Of a stretch of 64,000 nt of DNA, positions 9,436-19,328 are shown one piece after another. The notes below the pieces were generated by a model. That model saw only the letters and a list, made by a program, of their open reading frames with translations. It did not search any database and was not told the origin of the DNA. The stretch is from Methanomassiliicoccaceae archaeon COG_1. Its GTDB lineage: Archaea > Thermoplasmatota > Thermoplasmata > Methanomassiliicoccales > Methanomethylophilaceae. Every line of letters begins with the position of its first letter. Position 1 is the first letter of the stretch. The DNA lies in assembly GCA_028561875.1 (NCBI GenBank), contig JAQQTI010000001.1:606313-670312 (forward strand), in the 5' to 3' direction. The translations under genes and the position numbers were made by a program.

Positions 9436-9447
9436 CTATATTAACTT
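9436..9447 (-). promoter_or_regulatory. Candidate promoter of the rpsL operon
   Basis: In the 282-base gap between rpsL and the divergent aIF2 beta gene, the minus strand reads AAAGTTAATATA here. The box is about 110 bases from the rpsL start, so a leader of about 80 nt is implied. The GC-rich stretch between about 9450 and 9550 shows no gene. Confidence 0.45.
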
Positions 9448-9561
9448 TGCACCCGCGCGCCCCCTCGCACGGGAAGGCTGGAAAGGGCCCGCGGGGACCC
9501 CCATCCGGGGCCGGGGCCGGGCGAGGGGCGGACGCTCGGGAGGCCTCGCGCGCGTGCAATA

Positions 9562-9571
9562 CCTATTTAAG
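9562..9571 (+). promoter_or_regulatory. TATA box for the aIF2 beta gene
   Basis: CCTATTTAAG stands out in GC-rich surroundings, 39 bases before the ATG at 9610. A start of transcription about 25 bases downstream would leave a leader of only about 15 nt. Confidence 0.6.
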
Positions 9572-9609
9572 AGAGCCCCGGATAAGCCGCGCCATAAGAG
9601 GTCATCTAG

Positions 9610-10242
9610 ATGGACGAGAACGATTACGCGGCGATGCTTGACAGGGCCAAGGGGGAGCTCCCCGATACCATCGAGCAGCACGAGAGGTTCGAGCTCCCCG
9701 AGCTGGACATAATCCAGGAGGGGAAGACGACCGTTTTCAGGAACTTCCAGGACGTCGTCGACAAGATCAGGCGCGACCCGCAGCACCTCATGCACTTCCT
9801 GCTCAAGGAGCTCGGGACCCCGGGCAACCTGGACGGACGCAGGGCGGTCTTCAAGGCGAAGATCGGCCCGAACCACGTCGACGAGAAGGTCCGCGACTAC
9901 ACCGAGACCTACGTGATCTGCTCCGAGTGCGGCAGGCCCGACACCCGCATCGAGAAGGAGGACAGGACGTTCATACTCGTCTGCGAGGCGTGCGGCGCCC
10001 GCAGGCCGATCATGGTGAGGAGGGGCTCGCGGCCCGAGGACGCGAGGACGCTCCGCGCCGGCGACGTCATAGAGGTCGTAATCAGCGACGTCGGCAAGAA
10101 GGGGGACGGGATGTGCAAGTACATGGACTACGTCGTCATCGTCCCCGGCACCGCGCGCGGCGCCCGCACCAACGTGAAGATAACCAACATCTCCGGGGGC
10201 ACCGCTTTCGGGCAGGCGACCTCGGACGCGGTCACCCGCTGA
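9610..10242 (+). CDS. Translation initiation factor aIF2 beta with C-terminal TRAM domain
   Basis: aIF2 beta is part of the heterotrimer that brings initiator tRNA to the ribosome. Residues 1-145 are the eIF5/eIF2B-type fold (KTTVFRNFQDVVDKIRR, HLMHFLLKELGTPGNL) followed by a four-Cys zinc ribbon (CSECGRPDTRI...CEACGA). Most archaeal aIF2 beta proteins end there at about 140 residues. This one continues to 210 with a beta-rich TRAM-like RNA-binding domain (GDVIEVVISDVGKKGDGMC, about 152-205). The TRAM-bearing tRNA methylthiotransferase gene starts 7 bases downstream, so the two are probably co-transcribed. Confidence 0.92.
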   Translation: MDENDYAAMLDRAKGELPDTIEQHERFELPELDIIQEGKTTVFRNFQDVVDKIRRDPQHLMHFLLKELGTPGNLDGRRAVFKAKIGPNHVDEKVRDYTETYVICSECGRPDTRIEKEDRTFILVCEACGARRPIMVRRGSRPEDARTLRAGDVIEVVISDVGKKGDGMCKYMDYVVIVPGTARGARTNVKITNISGGTAFGQATSDAVTR

Positions 10243-10249
10243 TCCGGCC

Positions 10250-11578
10250 ATGAGGTACTTCGTCGAGTCTTACGGCTGCACGATGAACTACGGCGAGGGG
10301 GCCGAGCTGGCCGAGCGCATGGACGCGCTCGGGCACGAGCGCGCGGCGTCCGCCGCGGAGGCGGACGTCGTCGTCCTCAACACTTGCACCGTCGTCGATA
10401 CGACGGAGAGGCGGATGATCCGCCGCATGAACGAGCTGAAGGCGGCGGGGAAGGGAGTGGTGGTCGCGGGGTGCATGGCGAAGGCGCAGCCCTCGCGCAT
10501 CGCGGTGCGGCTTCCCGACTCCCTCGTCATACCGCCCGAGAGCTACCCCGACTTCTCGAGACTGGTCTCCTCCTGCTACGGGCGCGGCGCTCCCCTCGGC
10601 GCGAGGGGGGCCGCGCTCACCGGCATCATCCCGGTCGCGCAGGGGTGCAGGGGCGCGTGCTCCTACTGCATCACGAAGCTGGCGAGGGGGGACCTCGTGA
10701 GCCGCCCCCCGGGGGCGGTCAAAGAGAGGTTCGACCGCATGGTCGGCGACGGCGCGAGGGAGATTCTCATCGCCGCGCAGGACACGGGGTGCTACGGGCG
10801 CGACATCGGCACCGACCTCGGGGAGCTCGTGCGCTCGCTCCTGGAGAGGGAGGGCGAGTACCGGGTGCGCATCGGCATGATGAACCCGAACAGCCTGATT
10901 CCGGTGCTGGACAGCGTGCTCGGCGTGTTCGAGGACGAGCGCGTGTACCGCTTCCTGCACATCCCCGTGCAGAGCGGGAGCGACGCGGTGCTCGAGAGGA
11001 TGGGACGGCAGTATACGGCGGGGGACTTCCTCTCGCTCGTCGCGAGGATACGCGGCCGCTACCCCGACATGAGCATCGCGACCGACCTCATCGCGGGGTT
11101 CCCGGGGGAGACCGACGAGGATCACGCGCGCAGCGTCGCGCTCATCAGGGCCCTGAGGGCCGACACCGTGAACATCACGCGCTTCTCGGCGCGCCCGGGG
11201 ACGGCCGCCTTCGGCATGGAGCAGATCAACGGCAGGATATCCAAGGCCCGGTCGACCGAGCTCACCGCGGCGAAGAACGAGACCGAGAAGAGCGTCAACG
11301 ACGGCATGGTCGGCAGGGAGTGCCGCGCCCTCGTCACGGAGTCCTCCGCCGACGGCTCGGTGATCGCGAGGACGGGGAACTACCGCCCCATAGTCATCAA
11401 GGGGGCGGTTCAGCTGGGGACGTTCATCGACGCGAGGATCGCCGATGCCCGGCCCACCTACCTTCTCGGCGAGATACTCCGAGCCCGCTCGGCGTGGGCG
11501 CGGGCCCCTGCGGCTCGACGATGGGGCGGAAACGCGACCGACCGCCGGCTGAGGGTGCTCGGTTTCTCTCGACTATAA
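10250..11578 (+). CDS. tRNA t6A methylthiotransferase (MtaB/CDKAL1 type, radical SAM)
   Basis: This enzyme methylthiolates t6A37 of ANN-decoding tRNAs. Domain order: UPF0004 domain with three cluster Cys (ESYGCTMNYGE, VLNTCTVVD, VVAGCMAKAQP; residues 1-110), radical SAM domain with CRGACSYC at about 135-142 and HIPVQSGSD, then a TRAM domain (GRECRALVTESSADGSVIAR, about 355-410). A basic tail of about 30 residues ends in front of tRNA-Gln. YCITKLARG fits the archaeal/eukaryotic e-MtaB subgroup rather than MiaB. Its substrate depends on t6A made with the KEOPS complex, whose Pcc1 subunit is encoded at 34.4 kb. Confidence 0.9.
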   Translation: MRYFVESYGCTMNYGEGAELAERMDALGHERAASAAEADVVVLNTCTVVDTTERRMIRRMNELKAAGKGVVVAGCMAKAQPSRIAVRLPDSLVIPPESYPDFSRLVSSCYGRGAPLGARGAALTGIIPVAQGCRGACSYCITKLARGDLVSRPPGAVKERFDRMVGDGAREILIAAQDTGCYGRDIGTDLGELVRSLLEREGEYRVRIGMMNPNSLIPVLDSVLGVFEDERVYRFLHIPVQSGSDAVLERMGRQYTAGDFLSLVARIRGRYPDMSIATDLIAGFPGETDEDHARSVALIRALRADTVNITRFSARPGTAAFGMEQINGRISKARSTELTAAKNETEKSVNDGMVGRECRALVTESSADGSVIARTGNYRPIVIKGAVQLGTFIDARIADARPTYLLGEILRARSAWARAPAARRWGGNATDRRLRVLGFSRL

Positions 11579-11585
11579 ATTTATA
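11573..11585 (+). promoter_or_regulatory. TATA box of tRNA-Gln
   Basis: TATAAATTTATAC lies about 30 nt before the tRNA 5' end. It overlaps the end of the methylthiotransferase gene. Confidence 0.6.
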
Positions 11586-11608
11586 CCAAGAGTCATACGG
11601 TCAGACGC

Positions 11609-11681
11609 AGTCCCGTGGTGTAGCGGTCAATCATGCAGGCCTTTGGAGCCCGCGACTCCGGTTCGAACCCGGACGGGACTA
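11609..11681 (+). tRNA. tRNA-Gln (TTG anticodon)
   Basis: The acceptor AGTCCCG pairs fully with CGGGACT. The anticodon arm is CAGGC-CTTTGGA-GCCCG, with anticodon TTG and one A-C mismatch in the stem. The T arm is TCCGG-TTCGAAC-CCGGA. The discriminator is A and CCA follows in the DNA (11682-11684). There is no intron. Confidence 0.92.
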
Positions 11682-11902
11682 CCACCCTCCCGATGCGTGT
11701 GCGCGGGAGGCCGTCATGGGGAACGGGTTCCGGCGGAGCGCAGGCCTCGGCGGAGAGGACCCCCGGGCGCCACGGTGCCGACTGGAACGCCCTGGACTTT
11801 CGAGGGTCCGGGGCGTGACGGCGGATGCGGGGCGGGGATGCGAGCACGGGATGGACGTTCGATGCTGCGTTTGGTGCGTGGCAAGCTGCCATGGAACTGC
11901 CG

Positions 11903-11963
11903 GGAAAACCATCTGGGTTTTCCTTGCATAGCAAATGTTTTGAGGGTGGGCCGGAGCCCACCC
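11903..11963 (-). terminator. Two hairpins just downstream of the 16S rRNA gene
   Basis: On the minus strand the 16S 3' end is followed by a perfect 8-bp stem with a 4-base loop (GGGTGGGC / GCCCACCC, 11944-11963) and then a second stem (GGAAAACC / GGTTTTCC, 11903-11923). No 23S or 5S gene follows. They may act in termination or 3' processing of a stand-alone 16S transcript. The remaining 220 bases back to tRNA-Gln hold short frames only, with no recognisable gene. Confidence 0.5.
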
Positions 11964-11968
11964 TTCTT

Positions 11969-13438
<1,470 letters not shown>

Positions 13439-13676
13439 CAAATCTTATTGACCTAACGTCATGAAGATATGAAACTATGAAACTGGCAGTTTACCACGTT
13501 TCACCGATGTCCCGTGACGGCACACTCTGAGAATGTCCCCTTCACGAGACATTCGTAGCATCGAACGTCAGAACTCAAGAGGGCACGACCGCACTGGCCG
13601 GAGATCTTGGCTCTCCATGTTTCCGAGGACGCGCCGTAGGGGGCGTGTCCTGCGTGCTCCCCCCCTATCAGAGGGG

Positions 13677-13694
13677 AATATATATTCTTTTTCG
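13677..13694 (-). promoter_or_regulatory. 16S rRNA promoter (BRE and TATA)
   Basis: The minus strand reads CGAAAAAGAATATATATT: a purine/A-rich BRE followed by an AATATATATT TATA box, the strongest archaeal promoter seen in the window. Transcription would begin near 13652, giving a leader of about 210 nt in front of the mature 16S 5' end. The leader (13439-13650) contains no gene. Confidence 0.75.
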
Positions 13695-13929
13695 TCGGGG
13701 ACAGACCCTCTGTCCGGGACGGCCGGTACAGTGTCACAGCGCCCCAGAAAGGACGCCGCGGTTGCATCGTGTGAGCTCCCCGATTCATAGGCGATATTTA
13801 ATGCTTTTTTTGGCGCCCGGCACCGGGTCCCGATGGCCTCTGCGCCATGTCGCCTGCCCTTTATAAGCAAGAGGCAACATCAATCCAATGTCAGAAGGAT
13901 TTAATATTCACCGCGGAACTAGGACAAAC

Positions 13930-14115
13930 ATGAACTGCTATGACGTGATCCCGTGCTTCCAACCGAAAAACTATTGCTTCGCCGCAAAAGCGTACAAGGA
14001 CGGCATGGGAAGAGATGTGGACCCAAAACTTGCAAAGACCATGTACAGGATGGCCGCGAACCTCGGATGCGAGGATGCGAACAAGGGGATAAAGAAACTC
14101 GAAGGGGAGGAATGA
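13930..14115 (+). CDS. Small single Sel1-like repeat protein
   Basis: A 61-residue protein, MNCYDVIPCFQPKNYCFAAK onward. The part AYKDGMGRDVDPKLAKTMYRM through AANLGCEDA fits one Sel1-like (TPR-related) repeat, a helix pair that mediates protein contacts. A longer start at 13888 in the same frame would add 14 residues. Each start has a TATA-like box about 25-30 bases upstream (TTTATAAG at about 13860; TTTAATAT at about 13899), so either could be leaderless. The role is unknown. It lies between the 16S promoter and tRNA-Ser. Confidence 0.6.
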   Translation: MNCYDVIPCFQPKNYCFAAKAYKDGMGRDVDPKLAKTMYRMAANLGCEDANKGIKKLEGEE

Positions 14116-14161
14116 AACCCCCAGCGTTTTAATAGGACTAAACGATATGGCGCCTCATTGG

Positions 14162-14244
14162 GTGGAGGTGGCCCAGCCTGGTAAGGCGCCAGACTGCTAA
14201 TCTGGTGCTCTAAGAGCCCGGGGGTTCGAATCCCCCCCTTCACG
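14162..14244 (+). tRNA. tRNA-Ser (GCT anticodon)
   Basis: Acceptor GTGGAGG pairs with CCTTCAC. The anticodon arm CCAGA-CTGCTAA-TCTGG gives anticodon GCT. A long variable arm (GTGCTCTAAGAGCCC region) marks a class II tRNA. The T arm is GGGGG-TTCGAAT-CCCCC. The discriminator is G and CCA is encoded at 14245-14247. TTTTAATA about 30 nt upstream is the likely TATA box. Confidence 0.94.
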
Positions 14245-14319
14245 CCATTTTACCTCCGGTTCGGCTTTCCCGCCACGCGCCGGTAAGAATAATATCGGGG
14301 TACGGCGGTCCCTCGCCAC

Positions 14320-14835
14320 ATGGGATTCATCGGAAGGATCAGGGCCCGTCTCGGCCGCGGCAGGGCCGAGAAGGGGGCCGGAGGGGAGGGGACGCGCAGG
14401 CGGCCCAGGATCCCCCCGAACAACGACGACTTCGAGAACTTCGTCCTCTCCCTCCTCCCGGCCTCGCGGTACACCCTCATGCACTCGGTGAAGGGCGACC
14501 CCGAGAGGATGGACGACCTCTCCCTGCCGGATTTCATGTTCAAGGACATGCGCACCGGGAAGCTGTTCTGGGTGGTGTGCAGGTACGTCGGGAGTCCGAA
14601 CGGCGACCGCTCCGTCACCTGGTGCGGCGACATCCAGCTCCAGAGGTACCGGGACCTGCCTAAGCACAGCCACTCCCGCGTGTTCGTAGCCCTCGGGGTC
14701 GGCGGGAAACTCTCCGCGCCGGAGAGATTCTACTTCTTCAACATCAACAGGGTGGGGCTCCCCACCCTCGAGGAGCCGGTGTACTCCAGGTTCGCCCACC
14801 CCGCGGAACCCATCGACCTGGACGGCTACGATTGA
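14320..14835 (+). CDS. PDDEXK-like nuclease-fold protein with altered catalytic motif
   Basis: A 171-residue protein. A basic N-terminus (1-35) is followed by a domain of restriction-endonuclease-like layout: DFENFVLSLL (helix), LSLPDFMF (PD at 70-71), GKLFWVVCRY (84-89) and RVFVALGVGG. In active members of this kind the third block reads WxECKY; here Glu is Val and Lys is Arg, so nuclease activity is doubtful. Family assignment is by pattern only. It stands alone between tRNA-Ser and a convergent MscS gene; the 150 bases after it hold no gene. Confidence 0.6.
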   Translation: MGFIGRIRARLGRGRAEKGAGGEGTRRRPRIPPNNDDFENFVLSLLPASRYTLMHSVKGDPERMDDLSLPDFMFKDMRTGKLFWVVCRYVGSPNGDRSVTWCGDIQLQRYRDLPKHSHSRVFVALGVGGKLSAPERFYFFNINRVGLPTLEEPVYSRFAHPAEPIDLDGYD

Positions 14836-14987
14836 GCGGTGACGGGCGTCATTCCCCTCTGCCCGGGGCCCCGCGCGAGCGGATCCGGCGTGATCGGCAT
14901 CGAACGGACGACCCCCTCGCCCATTCCGCGGTGCTCGGGGGGGCCGGGCGGCCGTCGCCCGACCCGGTGAGCGGCGGCCCTCTCCCC

Positions 14988-16046
14988 TCACCTCTCGGTG
15001 TCGAAGTTCCCGTCGGCGTCCTTCGCCAGCTTCCTCTGGCGGGCCGCGAACCTGTCCGCCCGGGACTTCTCCTGCTCGGTGGGCTGCGGCGTGACGATCG
15101 GGGCGGGGGTGCCGGGGATGATCCTGTTATAGGACAGCGTTATGCCGTTCTCCACCATGATGAGGAAGAACTCCCTTTTCATCGCCCTCTGCACGGCATA
15201 GATGTCGCTCTCCTTGACCTTGGCCACGAAGAGCAGGTCCACGTTGTTGTCGTTGAGCTTGTTCACGCCGCGGTAGAACGGGCCCTCGACGATCTCCGGG
15301 ATCTTGTCGTGGACGCGCCGGAGGTTCTGCCCGAAGATCAGCTCGACCTTCTGCAGGGGCTCCTCGAAGGCGATGGAGACGATCGTCACGGCGAGAGACA
15401 GCTCCGCGGTCTGGTTGACCACGGCGGAGATCGAGCTGTTGTTGATGATTTTGATGTTCCCGCCGGTGTCCTCGATCTTGGTGGTCCTCATGCCGATGTC
15501 CTTTACCTCGCCCCTCCACCCGTCGATGACGATGATGTCGCCGACCTTGAACTCGCCGTCGAAGACGATGAACAGGCCGGCGATGATGTCGGCTATGAGG
15601 CTCTGCGCGCCGAGGCCGATTATCAGCCCCATTATCCCCGCGGAGACCAGCAGGGTGGTGGTGTCGACGCCCCACGCCCTGAGGATGAGGAGCACGGCGA
15701 CCACGAATATGACGTACTTCACGAAGCTGCCGAAGAGTTTGAGCGCGGTGGCGAACGCGTTCTCCTTCGTCACCGCCTTCTTGGGGACCACCGCGAAGAC
15801 CAGGTAGAGCAGGTACGCGACGAACACTATGTAGATCGACTGGAAGATGCTCGGCACGTGGTACTGCAGGTAGTTGATCAGGTCGAAGTCGCTCTCGACC
15901 CTGATGTTGTCCGGGCCGAAGTTGTCGGACCAGTAGTCGAGCTGCCCTGCCGCGATCAGCACGATCAGCGCGGCGAGGATGGCTCCCCTGTACATCCATA
16001 CTCTAATCTTGGGATTCCTTATGTTTTCAATACTCAAATTTAACAT
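14988..16046 (-). CDS. Small-conductance mechanosensitive channel (MscS family)
   Basis: A membrane channel that releases solutes under osmotic stress. The 352 residues have a helix near 17-36, further helices near 65-88, 108-130 and the pore helix, and the MscS signature (GLIIGLGAQSLIADIIAGLF, then DGEFKVGDIIVIDG). The cytoplasmic vestibule follows (GMRTTKIEDTGGNIKIINNS). The tail after about 305 is Pro-rich, then charged. It starts 16 bases after the end of the large surface-protein gene on the same strand and may be co-transcribed with it. Confidence 0.92.
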   Translation of the reverse strand: MLNLSIENIRNPKIRVWMYRGAILAALIVLIAAGQLDYWSDNFGPDNIRVESDFDLINYLQYHVPSIFQSIYIVFVAYLLYLVFAVVPKKAVTKENAFATALKLFGSFVKYVIFVVAVLLILRAWGVDTTTLLVSAGIMGLIIGLGAQSLIADIIAGLFIVFDGEFKVGDIIVIDGWRGEVKDIGMRTTKIEDTGGNIKIINNSSISAVVNQTAELSLAVTIVSIAFEEPLQKVELIFGQNLRRVHDKIPEIVEGPFYRGVNKLNDNNVDLLFVAKVKESDIYAVQRAMKREFFLIMVENGITLSYNRIIPGTPAPIVTPQPTEQEKSRADRFAARQRKLAKDADGNFDTER

Positions 16047-16062
16047 CTGCTCTACCCTTCCC

Positions 16063-19000
16063 TCATCGTTGTATCGTGTAGACGCGCTTCTCGGCGTACG
16101 AGCCGTCGGGCTGGACGTACGTCACGTAGACGGCGAACCGTTCCGCGCCCACGGCCGTGCCGAGGAGCCCGTCCGAACCGACGCCCTGGACGTAGACCTC
16201 CGAGCCGTCCAGCGAGGCGACCCTCCATCCCTGCACGCCGCCCGGCAGATCCGCGTAGACTATCCTGTACTGCCCGAGGACCTTGGCGGCGGCGGCGTAC
16301 GCGGGATGGAACACCGAGGAGCCGTTGTACTTCAGGTACTCCTGTGCCCCGCCGTAGCTCCACAGGAGCCGCGCGGAGTCGCCGGGGGCGAGATGATGCG
16401 TGGGGAACGCGTGGGTTCCCTCCTCGATCCGCATCTCCCTCCTGTGGACTTTCCCGGCGGCGTCGGTGACCTCCAGGAACAGGGAGGCGGCGGCGTCGGC
16501 CGCTTCGTATTCGGGGTTGAACCCGGCGAGGGTGATGCTCCCGCCTATGCCCGCTCCCCCGTAACCGTCCTCGAAACGCAAGTAGTCCACGGATATGGAG
16601 GTCGGGACGGCGGTGGTGAACTCGGCCGACACGTTTTGGTCGGAGAGGGAGACATTGACGATGTACCTGGTAGCCGGCTCCAGGCCGCTGACCGTGTAGT
16701 GATCCTCTGGGCCGAGGCCATCCGCCGCAAAGGCCACCTCTCCGCTGCTCTTTCTGACGCTCACATTGAAGAGGCTGCCGTAGTCATTGTGCACCGTGAA
16801 CGAAATCGAGGTGTCGGTGGACTCGCCCGCCTCGAGGTAGAGCGGCGCGGGGATGCTGAAGGTCCTGTTGCATATGTCCGCGCCGGCCCCGTCGTACACG
16901 ACGAAATTCAACTTAGCAGCGCTGAAGATTTTCATGAGTATGGTGTCGGAGAATCTGCCTGTCGCGTGGCCACCTGTACTCGGATAGTTGTATATGGGTT
17001 GTTGGCCCGAGAGGTGGTCGATGAAGGCTTTCACGCGGCATTCCAGAGGCCCTACGTCGAGCGTGTACTGCAGCTCCGAGGCCGTTAGTCTGTCGACGCT
17101 CAGGTCTACGGCGGCGGTGGTGACGAACTTGTAACCCACCCGCTCGGCGTGACCGTACACGGAATACGCCTCGACTTCGTAGCCTGTGGACGGCGAGAGG
17201 CCCGTGACGGATGCGCTGTACGAGCCGGTGATGCCCACGAAACGCTTGACCTCGGCGCCCGACGGGTCGGTCACCCTGATGTAGTACTCCCGATCCGAAC
17301 CGCCGACCTGCTCTGACTCGAGGCGGAAGGACGTGCCGTTAACGTCGACCGGCGACATGTGCACCTCGTTGCGCACGAAGCGGAACGCCCCCGCGGTCAG
17401 GAGGCGGCCCTCGTGGACGACGGTGATGACGTACGTTTCCTGCTGCGAGTCCTTGACGAAGGACTCGAAGGACAGCGACGAACCGCTGCCACTCTGCACG
17501 TCGACCTCCTCGGACCCGCACGTCAGCGAGACGTCGACGGATGCGACGCTCGAGAGGGAGACGGTGTAGACGGCCCTGCCGTTCTCCGCGTAAACGACGG
17601 CGACGGAGCCGGTGAGCCGCGGCAAGGTGGAGGCGGAAACGGAGCCTACCGGGGCCCCGTCGATCACGACGGTGATCGTGTACACCGCCCCTCCCTCGAG
17701 GCCGGTCGCGGAGAGCGAGGCGTGGGAGGAGCTCAGCACCTGGTCGGAATGGACGACCGCGCCCGATGCGTCGCGGACCTCCACCACGAAATCGGCGGGG
17801 GCGTTGAGGACCACCTCGTAAGACAGTTCGGTCTCACCGGCCGAGGTGACGGATATCGACGCCTCCGGGTGACCCAGCGTGGTCACCGTGCGGGAGGCTA
17901 TGTCCGCACCCCCGGACACCACGGCGATTACGTACTCCGTGAATCCGGCCAGGCCGCCCGCGGAGACGGATGCGTAGTCGACGTCCCGATAGGCGTCCGA
18001 CCTGATCACGGCCCCGCCCGCGCCACGCAGCTCGAGGGTGAAGTCCGACCTGCGGTCGAGGGACACGCTGTACGTCAGGGACGTCCCCCCGACCTCGGTG
18101 ACGGCGATCGACGCGCCGAGGGGCGCGGGCGTCGTCGCGGACGCCGACCCCACGGTCCGCCCTTCGTAGACCACCTCGACGGTGTAGGACGTACCGGGCG
18201 ACAGACCGCCGACGTGACCGCTGAACTCGATGCCGGACCCCTCGGCGGAGTGGACCTCCCCGTTCGGCCCGTACGCCCTGATCGCATAAGAGAGGCCGCC
18301 GCGGTCCATCGCGACTGTGTAGTCGAATCCGTCGGTGCGCAGGCCGGAGATCCTCACGGAGGCGGACGGCACGGCGACGGAGACGTGCGCCGTGTCGAGC
18401 ACTCTGCCGTCCGACGCGACGGTTACGGTCGCCCCGGTGGCGCCCCCGAGAGAATTGCGGTAGTCTGCAGAAGCCGTGGTCTGATGCTTCGACGCGATGA
18501 GCGCACCGGCCTGGTCGACTACCGTCACGTCCACGCCCGCCGCCTCGGAGAGGATGACGGAGTACTCGATACAGTAAGAGGAGCCATCGTCTATCAGGCG
18601 CAGGCCGGAGACCTTACCGGTCAGCTGCCCGGGGGCGGGCTCCTCCTCGCCGGACACGGTGCGTACGGTCTTGTCGGTCAGATGCGACAGCCCCAAGCGT
18701 ATCGACAGCTTGAACGTCGCGCCGGAGTCGAGACCGGAGAACAGGACGTGCCTCTCCCCGGCGCCCACCCCTACCGAGCGCTCCGAGCCCGTCTGCGCAT
18801 TGAGAAGCACGAGCCGCAGGGCCCTGTCGGAGTAGGAGCCGGAGACGTACACGTCGCATTCGACGGTCGTCTCCGTCGAGGAGACGTTCCTGATCTCGGC
18901 GTCGGTCTCCGCCGAGAGGGCAATCGGCATGAGTAGGGCGACGGCGACGACCGCCACCGCCGCCGGGGGGATCGCATGGGCGAGCAACACGGCCGTCGAG

Positions 19001-19176
19001 CGGGGGGAGCCCCCCCTGCCGGAGGGGCGAGGGGAAGGGGCCCCCCTCTCGGAGTAGGCCTGCCTCTGCCTCACGGGATCGGTCTCCGGGGAACGGTGGC
19101 CGAGTTCGCCGTAAGCCTGTTTCTCGGCCCCCGTCGCGCCGAATTCGTCGGGTGGATCGTTGAACCCCATCACCAT
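16063..19176 (-). CDS. Large cell-surface protein with fibronectin III-like repeats
   Basis: A 1037-residue protein. Residues 1-62 are polar, then one hydrophobic helix (about 66-88, AIPPAAVAVVAVALLMPIAL) anchors it with the C-terminal bulk outside, like a signal anchor. The outside consists of at least six Ig/FN3-like beta repeats of about 80-90 residues, with recurring blocks such as LSYEVVLNAPADFVVEVRD and SATGLEGGAVYTITVVIDG. There are few Cys. ATG 19176 is used; ATG 19170 (two codons later) is equally possible. A structural or adhesion role at the surface is inferred. Such long repeat genes recombine easily. Confidence 0.7.
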   Translation of the reverse strand: MVMGFNDPPDEFGATGAEKQAYGELGHRSPETDPVRQRQAYSERGAPSPRPSGRGGSPRSTAVLLAHAIPPAAVAVVAVALLMPIALSAETDAEIRNVSSTETTVECDVYVSGSYSDRALRLVLLNAQTGSERSVGVGAGERHVLFSGLDSGATFKLSIRLGLSHLTDKTVRTVSGEEEPAPGQLTGKVSGLRLIDDGSSYCIEYSVILSEAAGVDVTVVDQAGALIASKHQTTASADYRNSLGGATGATVTVASDGRVLDTAHVSVAVPSASVRISGLRTDGFDYTVAMDRGGLSYAIRAYGPNGEVHSAEGSGIEFSGHVGGLSPGTSYTVEVVYEGRTVGSASATTPAPLGASIAVTEVGGTSLTYSVSLDRRSDFTLELRGAGGAVIRSDAYRDVDYASVSAGGLAGFTEYVIAVVSGGADIASRTVTTLGHPEASISVTSAGETELSYEVVLNAPADFVVEVRDASGAVVHSDQVLSSSHASLSATGLEGGAVYTITVVIDGAPVGSVSASTLPRLTGSVAVVYAENGRAVYTVSLSSVASVDVSLTCGSEEVDVQSGSGSSLSFESFVKDSQQETYVITVVHEGRLLTAGAFRFVRNEVHMSPVDVNGTSFRLESEQVGGSDREYYIRVTDPSGAEVKRFVGITGSYSASVTGLSPSTGYEVEAYSVYGHAERVGYKFVTTAAVDLSVDRLTASELQYTLDVGPLECRVKAFIDHLSGQQPIYNYPSTGGHATGRFSDTILMKIFSAAKLNFVVYDGAGADICNRTFSIPAPLYLEAGESTDTSISFTVHNDYGSLFNVSVRKSSGEVAFAADGLGPEDHYTVSGLEPATRYIVNVSLSDQNVSAEFTTAVPTSISVDYLRFEDGYGGAGIGGSITLAGFNPEYEAADAAASLFLEVTDAAGKVHRREMRIEEGTHAFPTHHLAPGDSARLLWSYGGAQEYLKYNGSSVFHPAYAAAAKVLGQYRIVYADLPGGVQGWRVASLDGSEVYVQGVGSDGLLGTAVGAERFAVYVTYVQPDGSYAEKRVYTIQR

Positions 19177-19223
19177 GGAATCGCCAACTGACTCTGGTTG
19201 GTGTAGACGGATGGCCGAGAGCG

Positions 19224-19232
19224 TATAAAATA
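19224..19232 (+). promoter_or_regulatory. TATA box upstream of the phosphoesterase gene
   Basis: TATAAAATA in the 152-base gap between divergent genes. On the minus strand the same bases read TATTTTATA, so it may serve the surface-protein gene instead or as well. Confidence 0.45.
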
Positions 19233-19328
19233 CCTATCGGGAGCGTCCGCCGGTAAGATGCGTGGCGGACCGTCTCCCGCGGACGCCCGATGCGGACAAC
19301 CAAATACCTCGAAAGCCGTCCCTTGGCC

